A stretch of 64,000 nt of DNA, from assembly GCF_020283565.1 (NCBI RefSeq), contig NC_060060.1:6758001-6822000 (forward strand), given 5' to 3'. The DNA is from Trifolium pratense (lineage: Eukaryota > Streptophyta > Magnoliopsida > Fabales > Fabaceae). Position numbers and translations under genes: made by a program. Below, piece by piece: positions 37,000 through 49,000 of this stretch. The notes beneath the pieces were generated by a model. It was not told where the DNA came from and searched no databases. It worked only from the letters and a program-made list of their open reading frames with translations. The stretch's first letter is position 1; each line of letters begins with the position of its first letter.

Positions 37000-37365
37000 G
37001 ATGCATGGTGCACAAGTTAGTCATATCATTATAATGAATACGAATTTTACAAAATCTACCGTTGAATAGAAAGTTTATATCGTTTAGATCATACATAAAT
37101 TTTTAATTTTTTTTTGAAAATCATTTGATATGTTATTGAGACCTATCAAGATTAACGGTATTCAATAAAAATCCATAAACCGTTAATTTTGATGGATCTC
37201 AATAATATATCAAATGATTTTCAATTTTTTTCAAAAAATTTATGGATGATCTATACGATATAAACTTTTAATCCAACGATGAATTTTGTAAAATTCATAT
37301 TCGTTATAGTGTTTTCGGTTACTTGTGCATGGTGCACAACTTGAGAGACTTGTGCACCATAGACT
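37000..37365. mobile_element. long imperfect palindrome, probable MITE
   Basis: Arms of about 155-180 bp fold around a centre near 37170. Matching blocks include 'gatcatacataaattttt' with 'aaaaaatttatggatgatc', 'gaaaatcatttgatat' with 'atatcaaatgattttc', and 'ttaacggt' with 'accgttaa'. The outer tips carry 'gcatggtgcacaag'. No coding capacity. Confidence 0.7.
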
Positions 37366-37540
37366 TTGCCTATATATACATCTAAATGATTCTTTCATCT
37401 AGGCTTAAATATAAAATTTTAGAGCTAAAATATCACTTCTAAAAATACATACTCCTATATTGCATAACATTATTACGTTCAAGAGTATTTGAGTTTGCTT
37501 TTTTGTTAGACCAATCATTCACTAATTTTGTTTAGGCTTA

Positions 37541-37939
37541 ATTAGTTTGTTGGTCTCTTAAAGACATTTTAGGTTTCAGAATGGTCCCTTAAAGAAAAAA
37601 AGATCCGGATTGGTCCCTTAAAGAAAAAAAGATCCGGATTGGTCCCTTAAAGACATATATGTTTGCCATATTTTCGTTAAATTTTAACTCCAAATATAAC
37701 AAAAAATTCCAATGGTTAAAATTTTAAAAATTAATAAGGTTTTTCGTGGACCACTTACACTTAATGACATCCACAATTCAATCAACTAAAACTCACGTTT
37801 TTTGTAAAAAATTAACGGAAAGGACCAATTGAGAAACATATGTGTCTTTAAAGGACCAATCCAAACTTTTTATCTTTAAGGGACCATTGTGAAACTTAAA
37901 ATATCTTTAAGGGACCAAAAGACTAATTAGGCCTTTTGT
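37541..37939. mobile_element. MITE with 'ggtcccttaaag' arms
   Basis: Left end 'aggcttaattagtttgttgg' and right end its diverged complement ('ccaaaagactaattaggcc'). Both arms repeat 'ggtcccttaaag'. The left arm holds a perfect 29-bp tandem duplication followed by a partial third copy (37583-37652). About 400 bp, no coding capacity. Diverged relatives may be at 1190-1420 and 38430-38540. Confidence 0.65.
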
Positions 37940-38544
37940 TTACCTTTTTTGTTTTGCTCAAGAAAAAAATTTGATCTCCTTTGAGCAAAACTAGATGGTG
38001 AGGCGAGAAGATTACGGTGTAACGGATTTTGGATACGTTGAATCACAGTGAGGAAAATATCTACAAAATATGTCAGTATTCCAATGCTTAAGTTAGTATG
38101 TGATCAATAGAGAGTAAAGTGAAAAGTGATTGAATTGTGCATCTCGTCACCAAAGCTTGCATTTATGTAGGAGGAGACAGTTATAACTGTTTGTGACAGC
38201 TGAATTTGAGACAATGAGGGTCGTTGAGATGGTTGTAATGGTCCGGTGAGTGTATAGAGTGCTTATGCTACAATAAGTGTTAAATAATTATTGTATCTGT
38301 TACCATTGGCTTGCATGAGAAGCTCCCGTGAAGGAATGAATTTGGGCTGAATTTAAAGCGTTTGGGCTGCATATGTATTGGACCTTGACTCAGTTCGTCA
38401 CAGGGACAAATATAATAAATAAAATAAAGGCTTAATTGTTGTTCAAAATAAAAATAAAAGGTATGTCAACTTTCAATTTTAGTCTCTATAAAAAAAAATT
38501 GAACTTTGATCCCTTTAAATAAACCAACTTTTAATATCATGTGA

Positions 38545-39115
38545 GCTCATACTGTCACCGTTGTGTGCGTTCTGAAGAGACGATTTTGCATGTCTTGAGG
38601 GACTCTCTACGGACGAATAGTATCTCAACACATTTGGTCCACGTGGCATTTCGTGCAACCTTTTTTATGGAAAGTTTCATAGAGTGAGTTCACCTTAACT
38701 TGTTCAATTGTATAGAGTTGCATATTAATGGAGAATGGAGGAATTTCTTATGGTTTTGGCATAATAAAAATGTTCATGACGTCTCTTTCATATCCCCATT
38801 TTAACATTATCAGGTTATGTTGAAGCATGTTCATGAATAGAGCAAAATGAGATCATATGTGGTGTTTCCTGACATTATTGGATCTAAAATTGTCATGGAA
38901 GTCAAGTGTACGTGCCTCCAGATGAAGGGTGGGTGCGTGTAAATGTGGAGCTTCACTTGGATTTGCTGGTGGTGGCGAATACTTTGCAAAGTCGTGATAT
39001 TGGGAGTGCTAGAGGTGGAGCTTGCTGAAGAAAAATTGTCAACATGTATATAGGGAAACTAACAAAGTTGTCGATGGTCTAGCAAAATGTGGATGTGAGA
39101 ATCATAATGGTTTGT
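38545..39115 (+). pseudogene. decayed LINE (L1-type) C-terminal fragment
   Basis: Conceptual translation with frameshifts gives two pieces of a plant L1-type polyprotein end. The first, 38545-38610, reads like the zf-RVT motif (YCHRCVRSEETILHVLRD). The second, about 38915-39115, reads like the RNase H-type domain (PPDEGWVRVNV, then LKKNCQHVYRETNKVVDGLAK). Stops and frameshifts separate them. No function is expected. Confidence 0.65.
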
Positions 39116-39455
39116 GTTCTGGACAAGATTTTTGGGCTGAACCAAACTCAATGTCAAATCCATCGGCCCAAATGCCACATCCATTGGCCTATATATACGA
39201 CCTTCACAAACCTCACATGGTATGCATCGCTCTAACCTCGACCTCCACCTCAAACTTATACTGACTTGGGCGTCGGAGCGTTTTTTACAGGTACCCCCTT
39301 CGATGTTGCCGATAGTCTCCAATGCTCGGATTCGAACATCCGGCTCGGAGCATCCTTCCACTGATCCACCACAAGTGAGTTCTTCATCTCTCTTTTATCT
39401 CTACCGATAAAACTTGAGTTCTGTTACAAACAGTGGCGCCGTCTGTGGGAACGAT
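39116..39455 (+). mobile_element. Ty3/gypsy-type LTR end with primer-binding site
   Basis: TGGCGCCGTCTGTGGGAA at 39434-39451 is the primer-binding sequence that follows many plant gypsy LTRs. It comes directly after an LTR-like stretch ending 'gttacaaaca' (39423-39432) that contains a TATATATA (39190-39196) and 'ggcgtcggagcgttttttacaggt', phrases typical of these LTRs. The left boundary and the rest of the element are not visible. Confidence 0.6.
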
Positions 39456-39823
39456 AACATTTCGTTCTCAAATCCAATTCTACACTCATGGTGGATCTTC
39501 ACTTCTTGACGTGATCCAATGAAAGCCTCGCGCTTCTGAAAGTTGGTGTGTCTGAAATACAAGAAACAAAAAAGAGTTAACATGTGTTAAAACTCTCCTG
39601 GTTCTCTTGTATTTACATGCATAATTGTGACAAAGCGCACTTCACCACCGTCTCAAAAGGTTGGTTGCAAGTGTCAGATTAAATAGTTTAGACAACTATT
39701 GTTGCACAGGTGGGACAAAGTACACCACTTGCCTTATTAACTATGAGAACAAGTGGATACAAAGTTCTGACTATTTTCTATTGCCTAATCTAAAGGTCAT
39801 ATAATTTCACTTGCAATATACAA

Positions 39824-40132
39824 GGTGTATGGTTGGTTTCAATTCTGGAGGATCCAGAATTGATTCTGGACGTGTAGAATTGATTCTGACTTGTTTGGTT
39901 TCTCAAAAGTAGAATTGATTCTGCCTCCAGAATTGATTCTACTTGAAGCTAGAAATCGTAGCTTCTGATTCTAGAATTGATTTTTACACTCAAATTTTTT
40001 GTTCAACTCACTTTTTTCATGAATATATCCAAACATAAACCACTTCAGCTTAAAATCAATTTTGGCCAGAATCAATTTTACAGAATCAATTCTGCCAAAA
40101 TCAATTCTCTCCGCCGCAGAACCAAACACACG
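39824..40132. mobile_element. MITE with 'agaattgattct' repeats
   Basis: About 310 bp with 'gtgtatggttggttt' at the left and, reversed, 'gtgtgtttggttctg' at the right. AGAATTGATTCT-like palindromes recur at least eight times. Non-coding. Confidence 0.55.
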
Positions 40133-41642
40133 CAAGATTTTGCAGGATGACAAATCCCAAAAATAATATTAAGGCTAAAATTCTTAGAGAATAAAAGCAG
40201 GTGAACTAATGGATATACATCCACTAAAATCTAAATCCACATCCAAAGTGTTTGAATCTTGACACAAGGATGACAATCAAACGGTGGCATGAGAATCAAA
40301 CATAAGATAAAGGTCATATAATGTTGAGACACATCAACAAAATGTGGTTGAAAAGTCAAATACCAACATGAAATTTTTTACGTGGTAATAATCTGATAAA
40401 CTCAATGTCCATATAGTGGTGTGTTTGTTTGTTGAATATCTACACATACACATACTAGATAAAATGAACAAACACCAAAATGAACGCACTAGTTGAGGAA
40501 AATGGCACAATTCAAGAATGTCAAAATCCAATTACTCACCCCCTCAACAAGTGCTCCGGTCAGCTCGGTCACACCAATCAAACACCACTGACATCATCGT
40601 CGGTCGGTTCAGGTTCTTTGGTTTCTCACGATTTAATGTTAGACACATTAATTTCAATGACACCATAAAACCGTTATATATTGAATAGCCAATGTATTAT
40701 GATTCAATTGTTACAATAAGATTATTCATAAATCCAATTAAATATTGTTTTATGACATTCTTAATGACATGATCCCCAATGCATTGTTCTTGAAGAACGG
40801 TCTCCAAGCATTAATGGAGGGGAATGGAAAATATTATATGCCATATTCAATTTAGAAACGGTGAAGAGCGACGTGGCACTTCCGGAGGTACTAACGTGAC
40901 TCAGCGTCCTCGACTTAGCTCGAAAATGTTGTATAGCTCGAAGCCAATATAAGGATGAAAAAATCCACTTCAGCTCAAAGCTCGACAAGTGCTTTAACGC
41001 ACCAATCCCACAATACTGACATCAACGCCGGTACATAAAGCAAGGCACGTATATAAAGCTAAGCTGTTAATTGCTAAATCTTAGAGGCAACATGTCATAA
41101 CTAATTTGGTCCATGAATCTTAGAGGCAACGTATATAAAGCAATTGATTCTTGTTGATGTTGTAAGAATTTCTACTTCTTTAATTATCTCGTTGTAATAT
41201 TTATTTTGGGCATGAATCCGTCTATATAAAAATAAAAAGAAAAACGAAGCAAGCCAATAAAAAAAACCTGAACCAAACTGTTTGGTTTGTATGATTCATG
41301 AACCAACCATATCAAATCAGTCCATAAATTTATGCATTAGAGAACCCTAAATCGAGAAAAACTTATACAAACCGTGAAATGTTGCATTTATCCTTCCTTC
41401 CAGCTGCAACTCTTCATCCTAAATTGATTATCTAAAAGTAAATTTATTCCACATGATTTTATTTATTAGTAGTAATTGATAGTGTGGTTTTATTATGCTT
41501 ATTTTTTTTCTACATTTTCTGTTTTCTGAAAACAAAAACGTACAATATATAATCAAAAGCAAAACTAAATACCGAATTACAATGAATGAAAAGAAAGGAT
41601 GCTACATATCATTCATTTGGCAAGCAATAAGAATAAGAGAGA
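40133..41642. other. intergenic, no gene seen
   Basis: No supported ORF. A phrase is partly duplicated: 'acaagtgct(cc/tt)...caccaatc' near 40547-40580 and again near 40985-41010, followed both times by 'ctgacatca'. The right end is the 3' flank of the HACL gene. Confidence 0.4.
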
Positions 41643-44547
41643 TCAATTCTTGTGTTGCAGCCTCCCACTCTCAGAACCAGCATAGGGATCAATGACAACA
41701 TTTATGACGGCTGGTTTCCTAGCAGAGAAGGACTCAGAGAGAGCTGACTTAAGTTCATCAGGTGTCCCAACAAGATAACCCTTTCCACCAAAAGCTTCCA
41801 TCATAGTGTGGTACCCTGCATTTGGAACAAAGGATGTTGGTGCGGGATCCTCTTTGTGAGGTCCATTTATCTCTTCTGCGCTTCTACGGTCACCACCATA
41901 TACACCACCATTGTTGAAAACAATGGCCACCACTGGCAGTTGGTACCTAACCAATGTCTGAATAAAGATAGAGATGGAGCATCACATTTCATGCTTATAT
42001 TCAGAAAATGAATTGCAATAGTAAAGCATATGCAGTCATATATATGATCACATTATTCCATATAGTAAGAACCAAAAATTTATAAACTCCAACATTCTCA
42101 GGGAAAAGGTAAACACCTAAAATAACAAGGCTGAACTCCAGAATAACAAACTTGTTAAGAAGTTTTCACAAGGTAAAAATTCAGATATCTCATATATGTG
42201 TATCTTATGTTGCTCACTCATTGCAACATAGAAGTTGTGCACTACGGTTCATCAGTTTTCAGTCCAATGTGTGCCAAACAACTTCGTTCCAATTTCAAGG
42301 AGAAGAAAACATTTATATTCACCACGACTAAAACATCTCTTTACTATCAAGAACACCGGCTAAAAATCTAAGTAGAAACCCTCACTTCATCAGTGATTGA
42401 TTTAAAATGGAACTTTTGAAAAAGGTTTTTAAACAAAAAGTCCATTTGGATGATTGGATCATGGTTAAAATTTGCAAGCAAAAGAACATTTTAGTTTGAG
42501 GATAAACAGGCTAAAAGCCTAAAACAGTGGTTTGGGTTGGGACTTGGGCGCTTTGAGAGTATTAAGAAGGCAGTCCGTGGTTAAATCTCTACTACTAATA
42601 AAGTCTCCCTCCCCCTAACAAATTAGATACCAACATTTGTATGTAAATAAAAGTCTCAGAGAAAAGGTGAAGTCCTAAAATAAAATAACAAGGCTAACCT
42701 CCAGAATAACAAACTTGTTAAGGAGTTTTGATAAGGTATAATCCACATATCTCATTCTCATATGACTATGAGTATCTTATGTTACTCACTCATTTGCAAC
42801 ATAGAAGTCGGCCACTAAGATTCATGACTGTTTAGTCCATTGCATGCCAAATGACTTTCCAATTTCAAGGACAAGACAACATTTATATTCACCACTACTT
42901 TAGTTACTAACTAACAAATCTCTTTACTATCAGCTAAATATCTAAGCAGAAACCCTCATAATATCAGTGATTGATTTAAAACGGAAATTAGTTTTTTCAG
43001 CATCATACCATAGCTTGTGACTGTCATGTACCACTAGTGAAACACAGTGTAATATAATAGAGATAACAATTCACCACAAAAACACAATTCTAAAACAATG
43101 GTAATGTAAATTTATATGATATTTTAGAACACAAAATATATACCTCAACTTCCATTGCACTAAATCCATATCCAGAATCCCCTTCAACGGCAACCACAAG
43201 GCGATCAGGATAAGCAACCGCAGCCGCAATACAATAACCAAGACCAACCCCCATAGTCCCCCAAGTGCCAGCATCCAACCTAGTCCTTGGCTCCTTCTGA
43301 ACCAACACAGCTCGACCGACATCCATGGTATTAGCACCTTCAGAAACCACCACAGGAGCAGGACTTCCTCCAAATTCCAAAATAGCATCTCTTATAATCC
43401 TCATTGGCGTAAGAAAATTAAATGGCACAACGTCCTTTGCCAACTGAGCCTCCATCTTAGAAGCATTCTCCTTTGATTTTTTGGCAATAGCATCCACCCA
43501 TGGATGAGTGCTCCCCAAGCAAAACGGATCATCCTTAATCTCTCTATTTAGAATCTCCAAAACTTGTTTAGCATCTCCAACTATACCTAAAAACGGTTTT
43601 CTTAGCTCAATTTCTTCACTACTCACATCCACCAATATAAACTTGACATCCTTTGACCATTTGGGAGGTTCCCCGAAATGAAGAAGCCAATTCAGCCTCG
43701 CTCCAATGACAATCGCCACGTCACATTTTCCGATGGCAAGCGACCTAGCAGCGGTTGCAGCCAAGGAATGATCGTCCGGCAACAAACCTTTCCCCATGGG
43801 AGTTGGAAGAAACGGAATTCCAGTTCTTTCCACCAGTTTTTTCAATTCATCTTCTGCTCTAGCATAAGCAGCTCCTTTCCCAACCACAATCAAAGGCCTC
43901 TCGGCGTGTCTCAGAAGCGAAATAGCTTCTTCGATCTTGGAAGCTTCAACGTTTGCGCGGTTATTCTTCTTGTTCTTCTCGGCCAGTGCTTTTGCTTCGA
44001 TCAAAAGAGATTCAGCTTCGGATTGCGAAACCTTCTGATGCAAGACATCGGTGGGAAGATCCAAGTAACAACCACCAGGTCGACCCGAAACAGCGTGATC
44101 GAGAACCTGTGCAACGCAATTAGGGATTTGAGAGATGTGAGTAGCTTTGACTGCGAATTTGGTGAAAGGCTTAACAGCTTCGATCTGATCGAGTTCTTGG
44201 AAATCGCCACGACCAGCGTCGTTTTGGTTACATGAACCGGAGATCATGACGGTAGGCCATGTATTGGCGCCGGCGTTAGAGAGACCGGCTAGACCGTGGA
44301 CGCAACCAGGACCGGAGACAGTGAGAAAAACTCCGGGACGAGAGGTTAGGTAGCCGTAAGCGGAGGCGGCGTAACCGGCGGACTGTTCGTTGTGGAAAGC
44401 AATGAAACGGATGCCGAGAGAGACGGCGCGTGTGGCGAGTGAGGTGACTGGGATTCCAACGACGCCGAACATGTGTTGGACGCCGAATTGAGCAAGAGAC
44501 TTGGCTGCAAGGACGTTACCGTCAATTTGTTCTTGTTGTTCACCCAT
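41643..44547 (-). CDS. HACL: 2-hydroxyacyl-CoA lyase / oxalyl-CoA decarboxylase (2 exons, 572 aa)
   Basis: Exons 44547-43144 and 41957-41643 total 1719 nt in frame. The enzyme is a thiamin-diphosphate-dependent lyase. Visible features are the N-terminal PYR domain with the cofactor-activating Glu (E54 in FHNEQSAGY), a central TPP_enzyme_M domain (about 195-330), and the C-terminal PP domain with the GDS-x24-NN Mg/ThDP motif (456-458 and 483-484, spanning the splice junction). Plants have one such protein (Arabidopsis At5g17380), shown to decarboxylate oxalyl-CoA to formyl-CoA in CoA-dependent oxalate breakdown and related to peroxisomal 2-hydroxyacyl-CoA lyase. The length equals the Arabidopsis protein as I recall it. 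The C-terminus is HKN, not an SKL-type peroxisomal signal. The start is the first Met; no transit peptide is evident. Confidence 0.95.
42089..42985. repeat. diverged direct duplication in the HACL intron
   Basis: About 42089-42418 and 42634-42985 align along their length ('ccagaataacaaacttgtta', 'atctctttactatca', 'atcagtgattgatttaaaa'), with many point changes and small gaps. It is an old segmental duplication inside the single intron. Confidence 0.8.
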
Positions 44548-44607
44548 TGAATTGAAATTAGTAAGTAATAATGTTTGAAGTTGAGAGAACTGAGAAGATG
44601 AGTATCT

Positions 44608-44616
44608 TCTTTTATA
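44608..44616 (-). promoter_or_regulatory. candidate TATA box of the HACL gene
   Basis: TATAAAAGA on the minus strand, about 60-70 bp upstream of the HACL start codon, fits a plant core promoter. No transcript start is known. Confidence 0.45.
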
Positions 44617-46051
44617 ATGAAGAAAGAAGAATGAATGATAAGTTGGTTCTTATTTGAGTTGAGTTGAATTGAAATGAAAGAAGAAGCAAAATTTGGTTCT
44701 TATAAAAACATAGGAGGATTCATTTATGTATGTATCTAAAAATTGTGTCTTCCCATTGGGACCTCACCTCACTACTACTCACCAGCTCATGCCTCCACCA
44801 GTTAAAATTCATTCACCAACCAACCACGGTCATATTTTCACTCTTCTTTCTTCTTAGCCAAATTGCTTAGCTCAACCTTGTTTTTCTTTAATTAATCTGC
44901 TCGCTCCTACTTTACTAAACCATCAATTTAGTTTCTATTCTTATTATTATTATTATTGTTTCTGCACTTTAATCCATTGTTTTTACTAGATTTAATCACC
45001 GAAAACTAAATCATACATCATAATATGAAATTCATCATGTGTATCCTTAAACTATATATCAAATTTGTCCTTTTAAACACCGGTATCTCTTGCGTCAAAA
45101 AAAAAAAAAAAACACCGGTATCTCTTGTCAATATATATTATAGTAGTAGTTATTAAATTAACAGGGTTAGTATAATTTAGAAAAAAATTATGAAAAAAGT
45201 TTATATAATATAAATTTGGTTTTACGCTATTTTATAAATCTACACTAGTGAAAACTATGACTCACTTTTTGCTCAGATGAAGTTGAATGAAAAATGAAAA
45301 AGAAAATAATGTGTTTTAGTAGTATGTTTGTATATATGAGGAGAAAATGAAAAATTGAGTGAAATTGTAGGGGATGGAAATAATTTTAAAAATGTTGTCT
45401 TCTATTTAAGTAGCAAATAGTGGAGATTATAAAAAAAAAAAATCAATCCAATAGGGTGTTTTTGAGGTGTGTCCACTATCTAAATAACAGAAAGTAATAT
45501 TTTAAAGGAAAATGCTAAACAATGCCCCGGGCACTGGTTAAGCATCTTAAAATAGAAATTATGTCTCAAAATACGTACATTCAATGCCTCAAAAGTACAA
45601 AAAATTGTCTTTTCAATATAAATTTTATTTTTTATTTCCTTTTTAGGTATGCTTAACAAGTGTCTCGGGGCACTGTTTAGCATACCCTATTTTAAATTTG
45701 TTTGGCACATGAAAAAATTAGTAAAGTGATAAAAAAAAACTGATATTTTGTAATATAACCCGTTAAAAACAGAAGGCCCATTTTAAAATGGAAGTAATTT
45801 AGTTGGGCCCGTTTAGACAATGTAGAAACCTTTTTGTCCATTCATTTGTGAAAGCAGCATTAGGTTTTCATTTTCCCTCTCTCTCTTTCTCTCTTTCCGG
45901 TCGGTCGCTGGCTCCTTCAGTTCCCGTTGGTTCCTTCCACTGTAGCTAGCTGCTGTGAGTATCTTCAACTTCATTCATTCATTGTTGAGCTTCTCGCTCA
46001 CTCATCTATTCTTCTTCTTGTTGTTTGATTGTAGGGAGGAGAGTCTTTATA
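44617..46051. other. intergenic between HACL and U2A' genes
   Basis: No gene. An 18-bp sequence (aaacaccggtatctcttg) occurs at 45075-45092 and 45110-45127 around a 17-nt CGTC-poly(A) insert. A palindromic MITE is at 45513-45683. CT-rich sequence at 45877-45905 belongs to the 5' leader or promoter of the U2A' gene, whose first intron may lie in the leader (before 46035). Confidence 0.45.
45513..45683. mobile_element. palindromic MITE, TGCTAAAC...GTTTAGCA type
   Basis: 171 bp. TGCTAAACAATGCCCCGGGC on the left and its complement on the right, close in sequence to the inner copy at 33385-33546. An inner 'gtgtctcggggcac' hairpin is present at the right tip. Confidence 0.75.
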
Positions 46052-49000
46052 ATGGTGAGGCTGACTGCTGACCTAATCTGGAAAAGCCCTCATTTCTTCA
46101 ACACCATTAAAGACCGCGAATTAGATCTCAGAGGCAACAAAATTTCTGTTATTGAAAACTTAGGTGCTACTGAGGTCAGTCATTCATTCATTCCTTTTTA
46201 ACTAACTATATTACTTGATTCATCAATTCATTCATTCATTCCTCGCTTGCTTGCAGGACCAATTTGACACTGTTGATTTGTCCGACAATGAAATTGTCAA
46301 ATTAGAAAACTTACCTTTTCTTAACAGATTGGGTACTCTTCTTATTAACAACAACAGGATTACTAGAATTAATCCTAATATTGGAGAGTTTCTACCCAAT
46401 TTACACACACTTGTTCTCACTAACAACAGGATTGTTAACTTGGTCGAAATTCATCCCTTGACCTCCCTACCTAAGTTGCACTTTCTTACTCTTCTAGACA
46501 ACAACATTACTAAAAAACCAAATTATAGGCTTTATGTTATTCACAACCTCAAGTCCCTCCGTGTTTTGGACTTCAACAAAGTCAAAATTAAGGTAACCTT
46601 TTCTTTATCACTACCCATATTTATTATCTTTTATTTCGCTTCTTCTTCAAATATAAGATAAACTATTAAGAAAGCTTTAGAGATTAATGAGTATAGTGGG
46701 ATAAGGGTTGGTTGTTGTTGTTTGAAATATGAAATATAAGGATTTGAATAAATATATTGCCATTTTAAAACATACCCTTCACAAATAACTGTAGAAGATG
46801 GCTGCCTTAGTTCTTGTTTTTATACTAAGCTTTCATAGACTGGTTGATTTGAAATGCAAACTAGATCTTGGGTGCAAACTATTTTTTTACTTAAAACTAT
46901 ATTTCTGGATGCATGAAGATTGTTTCATCACATTAATTAGAGATTGCAATGTTAAATAAAGGAATGTGATGGTATATTATTCAATTTTTACCTTGTTACC
47001 ATTTTTTTTTTTTTTGTATTTCCTTTGTTTGATAGTTTTTTAAAATTTAATAGGAACGTTTAGAAGCCAAAAATTTGTTTGAATCAAAGGAAGTTATAGA
47101 GGAAGCTCAGAGGGTTCCAGCAAAGGCTGTTTCACCTGTTGAAACTCCAGATGTTTCAGATGCTACAGAGGAACAACAGATACCCAAAGCTACAGCTCCT
47201 ACTCCAGAGCAAATTATTGCTATTAAGGTACGTACAATGACAAATGACCTTGTGAAAGGCTTATCACTAAATGGGTTGACCATGTGCCGTGCATATTGTG
47301 TTTAATTCAGAATTCAGATATAATATTAGTGCATTTTCCTCTTTTGCGCATTTTGTGCACGTAGCTTAAAAATTGTAATAGACAAGGCAATTACCTACTT
47401 GCTTTAAGCCTTTAACATATGTACAATACAGCAAATCTATGGGAATATGGGTGGGTTTTGAAATTTTTGCGTAACAAACTAGTCATCAGTGCTATAACTA
47501 TTAAATGGTGGCCATGGCGCCACCCTTCCGCCATGGCCTGGGTGATTTTTGGCCAATTGCCATAAGCAATTTGTAAAGGAAAGCCTGCCATGGTGGCACC
47601 ATAGGCCTCAATGGCATGTTCCTCCATCCACCATTGATAACACTGGTTACAGTACAACATTGAGTCTAAACTTTATCTTGTAATAGTACCCAATCTCATT
47701 TGTATCAAACCTATTAGGGCCCGTTTGGTGCGCAGGATAGGATAGTGACAGGATAGGATATACAACAGGATAGTGATAGGATAGGATATCAGCAGGATAA
47801 CAGTTATCCTCAGTTATCCTATCCTGTGTTTGGTGCACACAGGATAACAAACATGATAACTATTATATCATATTTTTAATACATATTTGTTCATACCAAT
47901 ATGATAAGATACATAACATATTTAAATGACAAAATTACCCTCGTAAAACAATTGTTATTTGTTAAAAATTATATTGTAATACTTTGAATTTTATAAATAA
48001 AAATATAAATAAGTAATTGTACAAAAAGAAAAAGTAATCAAATAACTTTACATTTTAAATACAAATCATGAGAAAATAAACAAATTAAGTTTTTTATATG
48101 AATCATGATCAAATAAATAACTCAATTATACATGTTAGATAAGCTAAATAAATATATGATATATGTAAATAATAAAACTACCATTGCAAAAGAATTATAT
48201 TTAAGTTGTTATTAAATTTAAATTAATATTCTTATTTTGCAATTTTTTAATAATTATTTTAATTTAAAATATTGTAATTTTAGGAGAATTTTGATTTTTT
48301 AGATTATATAAATTACAAAATTACCCTTGTGAGAAAATCACATATATATTTAAAAATAAATTATTTTATTATTAATTTACTATCAAATTATTTTATTAAT
48401 TTTCAATTTTTTATTTTAAAATATATTTTATAGAATAAATCAACAATTTTTTTTTTCTTATCCTATCCTGCTGGTAACCCAGCTCAAATTCAGGATAAGG
48501 ATTTTAACTAGAGAAACAGGATAGGATAAGCTTCAGGATTAACTTATCATATCCTGTTGTGTCACCAAACACTGGATTGAGACAGGATGTGATATAGTTA
48601 TCCTATCCTGTCTCTTATCCTGTGCACCAAACGAGCCCTTAAATTCTGGTGTCAAAACCAAAGGTCTGGCCTGAAGTACAATCATTCTACTTTTAATACT
48701 TACTTAAATTATCTTTTCTCAAATGAATAGAATAGAACTATAGTTATTCATCAACCATTAAAGAAAATAAAACATCTGTCAGTCTTGATGGGTTTCTTTT
48801 TGTAAATGCCATGGATATCCATGAATCGTTTAATTAAACTAATCAGTCTCAACTGAAAAATACACTGCTAATAATTTATTTGCATTTAAGGGTGGTTTAT
48901 TTTAAAAGTGTAACTCATTATCCTATAAATAGAATTATGCTGTATGATGTGCATGCATTCTGTTTCATCAGATAAATTCTTTATTAGTTCAACGTGAGAG

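Noticed and set aside
43678..44235. 185-codon open frame on the plus strand
   Set aside because: It is antisense to the conserved first exon of HACL and has no recognisable protein features; it is a by-product of the codon usage on the other strand.
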